NCBI GenBank assembly: GCA_015680685.1
Contig: MNCI01007602.1
Coordinates: 190,065-254,064 of the forward strand
Direction of reading: 5' to 3'
Length of the DNA: 64,000 bases
Origin: Gnetum montanum
Taxonomy: Eukaryota; Streptophyta; Gnetopsida; Gnetales; Gnetaceae
The translations under genes and the position numbers were made by a program. The notes under the pieces are model-generated. The model saw only the letters and a list, made by a program, of their open reading frames with translations, was not told where the DNA came from and searched no databases. Positions 58,788-64,000 of the stretch are shown here, piece after piece (positions within the stretch are counted from its first letter, which is position 1; every line of letters starts with the position of its first letter).

Positions 58788-59223
58788 AGATTGATTTAAA
58801 AAAAAAATCATCTATGAGAACTAAATGATGTAGAAATAAATTTCATATTCGTAATGAGATTGAGAAGACTCAAAATTCACTTTCTCAAATCTCTAAAAAA
58901 TCAATGGAGGATTAAATAGCTTAACAAAATATGAAACTTTAGAATATTATTTAGATTGAAAATCAAAATTAGGATCTCACTTATCATCATCATCATTATT
59001 TTAACCTTTGTCAATAAAATGGGATTGGCTACATGAGTTCTTTTTTGTCACTTGCCTCTATCAAGAGCTAGGACCCCACTTTTGAATGATCAAAGTTGCA
59101 TGCTTATGTATAAAAGAGCCTAAATCTAGGGCATACTACATCATTGAAGCATTTTCTAGGTCAATGAAAAATAAAATAAATGAGAATAATTCCTAGCCTA
59201 AACAAAATAAATTTTATGCTTTT
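58788..59223 (+). repeat. Direct repeat within H, second copy
   Basis: As the first copy, but with a 94-bp insertion (58981-59074). It keeps a TATAAAAG (59109-59116). Element F starts at its right end. Confidence 0.65.
58981..59074 (-). mobile_element. SINE-like 3' fragment
   Basis: Absent from the first copy of the surrounding repeat, so it is an insertion. On the minus strand it reads CATGTAGCCAATCCCATTTT and ends in GATGATGATGAT. This resembles, from memory, the conserved 3' domain of many plant SINEs (CATGTAGCCGACCCCAnnnA followed by a simple-repeat tail). Flanks CTCAC and CCCAC may be a decayed duplication. It lacks a visible pol III promoter, so it would be 5'-truncated. Confidence 0.55.
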
Positions 59224-59229
59224 TGATGA

Positions 59230-59470
59230 GAGCGGTTACTCTAGTAGTTACTTTAGTAGTTACTCTAATTATTAGATTGGTTACTCTAGTGGTTACTCTA
59301 GCAATGATTCTAATTATTAGAGTGGTTACTCTAGTAGTGATTCTAATTATTAGAGTGGTTACTCTAGCAGTTACTTTAGTAATTATTTTAATTATTAGAG
59401 TGGTTACTCTAGCGGTTACTTTAGCAGTTATTCTAATTATTAAAGTGGTTACTCTAATTATTAGAGTAGT
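59230..59470. repeat. 9-bp-based U3 array of element F
   Basis: Alternating GTTACTCTA and ATTATTAGA-like words, many in TTACTCTAATTATTAGAGTG blocks, about 25 nonamers. The period is a multiple of three, so both strands have open frames of Val/Thr/Ile/Leu repeats that are not genes. Confidence 0.88.
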
Positions 59471-59482
59471 TTCTCCCAAGCC

Positions 59483-59490
59483 TATAAATA
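59483..59490 (+). promoter_or_regulatory. TATA box of element F LTR
   Basis: TATAAATA preceded by AAGCC, just after the U3 array. Confidence 0.68.
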
Positions 59491-59641
59491 CAAAGCCTAG
59501 GCGCACAATGGGTGGAAGTATTTTTAGAAGTCAAGTAGCGAAACTGTTGTAGTCTATTGGAAAGTTAGAGTATTTTCCAAGTGCCTGTAGTAGGAGGCTA
59601 AAGTGTAGTACCGATCTTTACAACTAGAATCCATTCGGAGG

Positions 59642-60700
59642 TGGAGTACTATGTTAGAACTATTTAATGATAAGTACCAAACATACTCTCGAGTGTCCAA
59701 CTTGGAAAATCAAATCCAAGTCTGGAAACAAGGAGGACATGAACCCTTGGATGCTGCCATGGGCCAATACTATGCACTGTTACATCATTCTCCTAGCCAT
59801 GGTTATTCAGAAAGGGATCAACTGCACCATCTTGTGGATGGGCTTAGGCATGAAAAGAGAAGAACCCTTGGGACTTATGCCCAAGGGAGACTATCTAAGC
59901 TTAGGTCCCATCAAATTCAAAGACTATTGGAGCAAGCTGCAAAGAAAGAAGATGAGCTATAGAAGAGAGAAAGTGTGGAAGAGTATAACCAAGATCCTTC
60001 CCTCCAAAAGAGGGGAGTAAGACTTTTTGAGGATGAAGAAGAGTAACCACTTGAAGAGATGGTGAATAGGAAAAATGTTCCTATCCAAAAGTTGACATCA
60101 AAAGTATTAGCAAAGGTAGACAAAATGTGGGATTCCTTAGACAATAGATTTCAATCTATTCTTAAAATAGTAGAGGAGTCTAGAGAGCAAGGTAGTGATC
60201 ATGAAAAAAGAAAAAAGAGAGAAGCTGAACATGCATGTAGTAAGGGTAAGGGAAAAGTTGCCATTGTTGAAGAGGTTGTGGAGTCAGAAATAGACAATGA
60301 TAGTGCATGGGAGTTATGTCAATATGACCATCCTAAGGGATGTTGCCTTGTAATCTCAAATTTTCAGGAATCTAGGATGTATGCACTCAACCCATGATTA
60401 AACAATAGGAAAACACCCTGAAGGTTACCTTATCCTCAAGGTAACCCAAGGTAGTTCCACCAACCCTTAACATATTATCTTAATGGAACTCCACCATAAT
60501 CGATTAAGAAATATCAACAATGGAAACACCCAAAATCATGGGGAATGCCACAACCAAGGCAATAGTATCCTTACTGGCAACCTGACCCCTATGGATATTA
60601 CATGTAGCAGTCAATCTCCCATGTGACTCTACTATTCATGTCACTCAACCTCACTACCAAGCCCACGAGTATTATGGGACTCCCTCTTCTAGATGCGATA
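59642..60700 (+). pseudogene. Gag of element F, N-terminally deleted
   Basis: Starts within the gag core (MLELFNDKYQTYSRVSNLEN) and continues with MGQYYALLHHSPSHGYSERD and TYAQGRLSKLRSHQIQRLLE. There are two stops in the same frame before 60397. The zinc-knuckle remnant ELCQYDHPKGCC (about 60310-60347) has lost its first Cys (Trp). A Gln/Tyr/Pro-rich tail follows with more stops. The ATG at 59651 is internal to the ancestral gag, so it is not the real start. Confidence 0.8.
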
Positions 60701-61030
60701 TTCTGCAAGCATATCATCCTTCTCATCTAAGTGCATCTCTTCCACCAATACCTCCACTACCACCTACTCTTGCGATGCAAGGTAAAATCCCTACCCAGCT
60801 GCAGCACTGTAATGCCATGAGGGCTATTAACTCTCAGCCTACTATTGGTTCCAACAACCACATGAAGAAAAGACCTTTCTTTAGAACCAACAGTCCAACC
60901 AATCCCTTGTAATCACAAGCGGGTGATTCCTTAGACGCCTCATTATCAATAAAAACTTCAGAGCCCCCTTTAATACAATCACCACACTTAACACATACGG
61001 TCATGCTAACACATGTTGTCATTGATTGGA
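60701..61030 (+). other. Gag-protease linker of element F
   Basis: Decayed coding-like DNA, with a change of frame between gag and protease. No domain seen. Confidence 0.45.
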
Positions 61031-61600
61031 TCAAAGTTGGCCACCTTCCCAAGAAATTCTCTGATCCTAAGAATCCTTTGATATACTTACAAATTGCTAG
61101 AAATGCACCATGTAAGGCTCTTTTGGATTCAGGTTCTAGTGTCAACTTGATTTCTCAAGAAATGTACAAGGCCTAGAACTTGCCTACATTGAAAAAGAGC
61201 AACATTTGTCTAGAGTTTTCCGAACAGTCCATCACTATCCCATTGGAACTGGTGGAAGACATTATTATCACTATTTGTGTGTGGTCATACCTAGTTGACT
61301 TCCTAGTGATTCAGGTGAACAACGATAAGGGGGACATCCCAATCATAATGAGAAGAGAATGGCTAAGCACCATTGATGCATGCCTAGGAATCCATGATCT
61401 TTCCCTAGAAATATCAAACGAAAATACATTCAAAAAGATCAAGAAGAAGAAAGTTCTGTGCATCGCATACAGTGACACAAGGTGTAATTTTAACATTTCC
61501 TACATGCAATCAATGTGCATAAGTGATCAACATACAAAGATGGCTATATGTAGTAGCTACAAAACAAGAAGGCACCTAGTGGCTGATAGCTAATCAAGAA
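61031..61600 (+). pseudogene. Aspartic protease of element F
   Basis: YLQIARNAPCKALLDSGSSV leads into NLISQEMYK (61084-61170), the classic retropepsin D-S-G site, intact here but degraded in D and E. After a stop at about 61174 the frame continues with SITIPLELVEDIIITI and GDIPIIMRREWLST (to 61593). The frame differs from gag, so a frameshift lies between. Confidence 0.82.
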
Positions 61601-61930
61601 AGCAGTTCATTCATATGCATGGAACCAATTGAGGGTTTGACTTGTGCTTACATCGATAACATAGACGCATTAGAGAAAGTCCACTGTGAAGTTCCAAGTC
61701 TTAACCTTAAAAATGTCAACTGGGGGAAGTTGGAAATCCCTAAGAAATTTAAGCAAGAGCCCCTTGAGCTGAAAACATTTTCCACTGGTATGGAATACAT
61801 GTTCCTTGAAAACAAAAAAATGGTAATTATCAATGCTAAGCTTGCTCCTAAATAGAAAGAAGAACTACTGAAGGTATTCAATAGATGGTCAAAAGTCTTT
61901 GCTTGGTCATCCTGAATTAACTGGAATAGA
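61601..61930 (+). pseudogene. Protease-RT linker of element F
   Basis: An open stretch at 61619-61855 with KQEPLELKTFSTGMEYMFLE, homologous to 25463-25600 in E. No known domain. It is in another frame from both protease and RT. Confidence 0.6.
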
Positions 61931-62860
61931 TCCTAGGATATGCCAACATAGGATTTACACTGACTCCTTTATGAAGCCTTGAAGACAATCGCAGAGGCGT
62001 TTGAACCCAAAGCTAAAGCAAGTAGTTAAGGAAGAAATCGAACAGCTTCTCGAGCTTGGGTTCATATACCCCATTGCTGATAGCGAATGGATTAGCCTCT
62101 TAGTTATTGTACCTAAAAAGGGAGGCAAATGGAATGTGTGCATAGATTTTAGACTAATGAATATGGAAACCTTCAAAGATCAATTTTCGTTACCATTTGT
62201 TGACCAAGTATTAAACACCATCGCAGGGCATCGCTATTACAGTTTTCTGGATGGATATAGCGAATATAATCATATACAAATAGCCCTAGAAGACCAAGCC
62301 AAGACTACATTCACCAATCCTTGGGGAATGTTCACATACAAATTGATTTCTTTTGGCTTTTGCAATGCCCCTGCAACATTTCAACGACTAGTTCTAAGCA
62401 TATTCCAATAGCAAATAGGGAATGGCATGGAGGTTTTTATGGATGACTTCTCCACTTATGGAGAAAAATTTGATCAATCCATGGACTAGTTGGATCAAGT
62501 GTTAAAAAGATGTGTAGAAACCAATTTGAGGCTCAATAGGCAATAAATCCATTTGATGGTCCAAGAAGGCATAGTACTAGGGCACAAAATCTCACACACA
62601 GGTATAGAGGTAGACCCCGAGAAAATCAAAATTATCCAAGGAATTACCTATCAACCGAAAAATATCAAAGATATTTGTTCCTTTCTTGTACATACTGGCT
62701 ACTATAGGAGATTTATTGAGAACTTTTCAAAGGTTGCCAAAGCATTGGTGGAATTAATGAAAAGGGACATACCTTTCAAGTGGACTAGGGAATGTGAATT
62801 AGTTTTTCAAACTCTAAAATAGAAGCTAGTAGAAACACCCATTCTACAAGCTCCTGACTA
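61931..62860 (+). pseudogene. Reverse transcriptase of element F
   Basis: Motifs in order are NPKLKQVVKEEIEQLLELGF, VPKKGGKWNVCIDFRLMNME, YYSFLDGYSEYNHIQIALED, FGFCNAPATFQR (to a stop at 62409-62411) and the catalytic EVFMDDFSTYG (about 62430-62460), followed by the connection region with VLGHKISHTGIEVDPEKI. All are in one frame with about five stops and no frameshift. The FMDDF box and overall text fit the Athila branch of Ty3/gypsy. Confidence 0.88.
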
Positions 62861-63305
62861 ATCCAAACCATTCCATATCATGACTGACACATCCAACTAT
62901 GATTTAGGAGTTTTACTTACACAGTTAGATGACCAGAAACATCCTTATTACATCCACTGTGCAAGTAGAAGTATCGTTGGTGTACAACTTAACTACACTA
63001 TCACAGAGAAAGAATTAATGGCTATAGTGTTTGCACTAGAAAATTTTAGACACTATGTATTGGCATATAAAGTATATATACATACAGATCATACTACAAT
63101 AAGATTCCTCATGAATAAGCCAATGGTAAGCCCTCGTATCATACGATGGCTTGTAATCTTACAAGAGTTTGATCGTAAAGGTATCAAGAACGTAGTTGCT
63201 AATCATTTATCTTGGTTGCAATGGGAAAAAAAAGAAGATGAGTATCAAATTTTTGATTATTTTCCCAATGAATTACTTTTTGCTGGTATAGTGAATAATT
63301 AATCA
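62861..63305 (+). pseudogene. RNase H of element F
   Basis: Open from 62880 to 63302. MTDTSNYDLGVLL has the first Asp, TEKELMAIVFALENFRHYVL the Glu and HTDHTTIRFL the third Asp. The terminal motif reads VANHLSW, where Asp is usual. It ends FPNELLFAGIVNN, the normal boundary to integrase. It is the same frame as RT. Confidence 0.85.
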
Positions 63306-64000
63306 TCCATGGAGATAAACTAGTATAGTAGCATTCTTACCTAGCTCCTCACCCAAAAAATACCACAAGAGTTAAACCTTAAGAAGAAACAACAGTTTTT
63401 CATTGAGCCAAGTACTTTATGGAAATCAATGGGAAACTCTACAAAGTGTGTCCCGATAGCTTGGTTCGATGGTGTGTTCCTGATATAGATCAACTATGAT
63501 TTCTCCAAGATGCTCATGAGGGTCCTTCTGGGGGTCATTACACTAGGAGATGAATGGCCATCAAGATCTTGATTGTAGGATATTATTGGCCTACATCGTT
63601 TTGGGATGCCGATCAATTCATCCAATCTTGTGAGAGCTATCAATGTGATGGGGGGATAACTACTAGAATGGAGGGTCCACAACAATGCATCCAACCATTA
63701 GAACCCTTTGACATTTGGGGAACTGATTTTATGGGGCCAATTACACCAATGTCTAATAGAAATCCTATATTATTGTTGTCATTGATTACCTAACAAAATG
63801 GGCCAACGAAACTACTATTAAAGATTGTACATCATCTATAGCTGCATGATTTTTTCAACAACAAATCATAAATAGGTTTGGTGTGCTGTGTGCACTTATT
63901 TCAGATAATGGTACACACTTCACAAGTGCAACTTCTTGGAAATTAATGCAACACTTAGGGGTTTAGCATAAATTGGCTACACCATACCACCCCCAAGTGA
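63306..64000 (+). pseudogene. Integrase of element F, cut by the window edge
   Basis: Zinc-binding region HEGPSGGHYTRR (about 63514-63550) is followed by CESY, where C-x2-C is expected, so the last Cys is Tyr. The core has [15 protein letters not shown] with the first Asp (about 63724) and LISDNGTHF with the second (about 63900). The catalytic Glu would lie just past 64000. Stops are at about 63496, 63552 and elsewhere, with frame changes near 63400 and 63770. Confidence 0.82.

Larger units (their letters stand above)
59224..59630 (+). repeat. Element F 5' LTR, 3'-truncated
   Basis: Begins TGATGAGAGCGG, like the D and E LTRs. After the TATA box it follows the D LTR order (TTAGAGTATTTTCCAAGTGC, then AGTAGGAGGC and GATCTTTA). 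The second half, expected by comparison with D and E, is absent. Confidence 0.7.
59224..64000 (+). mobile_element. Element F: Athila-like element, 3' end beyond window
   Basis: A plus-strand element with a partial 5' LTR joined straight to the middle of gag near 59640, then protease, RT, RNase H and integrase up to the right edge. The PBS, the gag start and the LTR end are deleted. It is the best preserved Athila-like copy here: RT and RNase H lie in one frame with several stops but no frameshift, and FMDD is intact. Confidence 0.85.

Noticed and set aside
59198-59552. Open frames of Val/Thr/Ile/Leu repeats on both strands
   Set aside because: Produced by the 9-bp array in the F LTR; no start context or domain.

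Overview
The window reads as nuclear, intergenic DNA of a seed plant with a large, retrotransposon-rich genome. I see no convincing host gene, rRNA, tRNA or CRISPR array. Nearly everything recognisable is LTR retrotransposon: TG...CA long terminal repeats, 5-bp target-site duplications (TSDs), plant-type Ty3/gypsy gag, protease, reverse transcriptase (RT), RNase H and integrase remnants, and tRNA primer-binding sites (PBSs). Most coding regions carry stop codons or frameshifts. The sequence does not identify the species.

Layout. (1) 1-11909: the 3' end of a plus-strand Ty3/gypsy element C (integrase tail, 3' repeat array, polypurine tract, 3' LTR 10260-11909). A younger minus-strand element A (1840-10235) is inserted in it with a perfect CAGAC duplication. 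(2) 13900-36275: an Athila-like element D that lost its integrase. A second Athila-like element E (21497-33805) is inserted inside D's extra 3' ORF; both have LTRs starting TGATRA, tRNA-Asp-like PBSs and an extra ORF after pol. (3) 36281-44966: decayed DNA with an LTR fragment, a strict 36-bp palindromic tandem array, a doubtful LTR, and a repeat H ending in a tRNA-Met-like PBS. (4) 44972-53939: element B, plus strand, ACCTT duplication, related to A. (5) 53945-59223: AT-rich DNA with further H copies and a small SINE-like insertion. (6) 59224-64000: element F, an Athila-like copy running off the right edge.

The most interesting content is the A/B/C group. A and B each encode only gag plus an aspartic protease and stop before any RT, while C keeps integrase. 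All three start their LTRs with TGAAACAYC after a similar polypurine tract and carry a 3' array of a short word ending TAAACTRGC, although most of their LTR sequence looks unrelated. The same word is embedded in frame in the gag linker of A and B, next to a repeated Pro-Phe-Val-Ile-Lys-Val-Pro-Pro motif. I infer a family of gag-protease-only, non-autonomous elements probably mobilised by C-like partners. Two places (around the Ns at 2613 and at 49213/49347) look like assembly errors.

All alignments and counts were made by eye.
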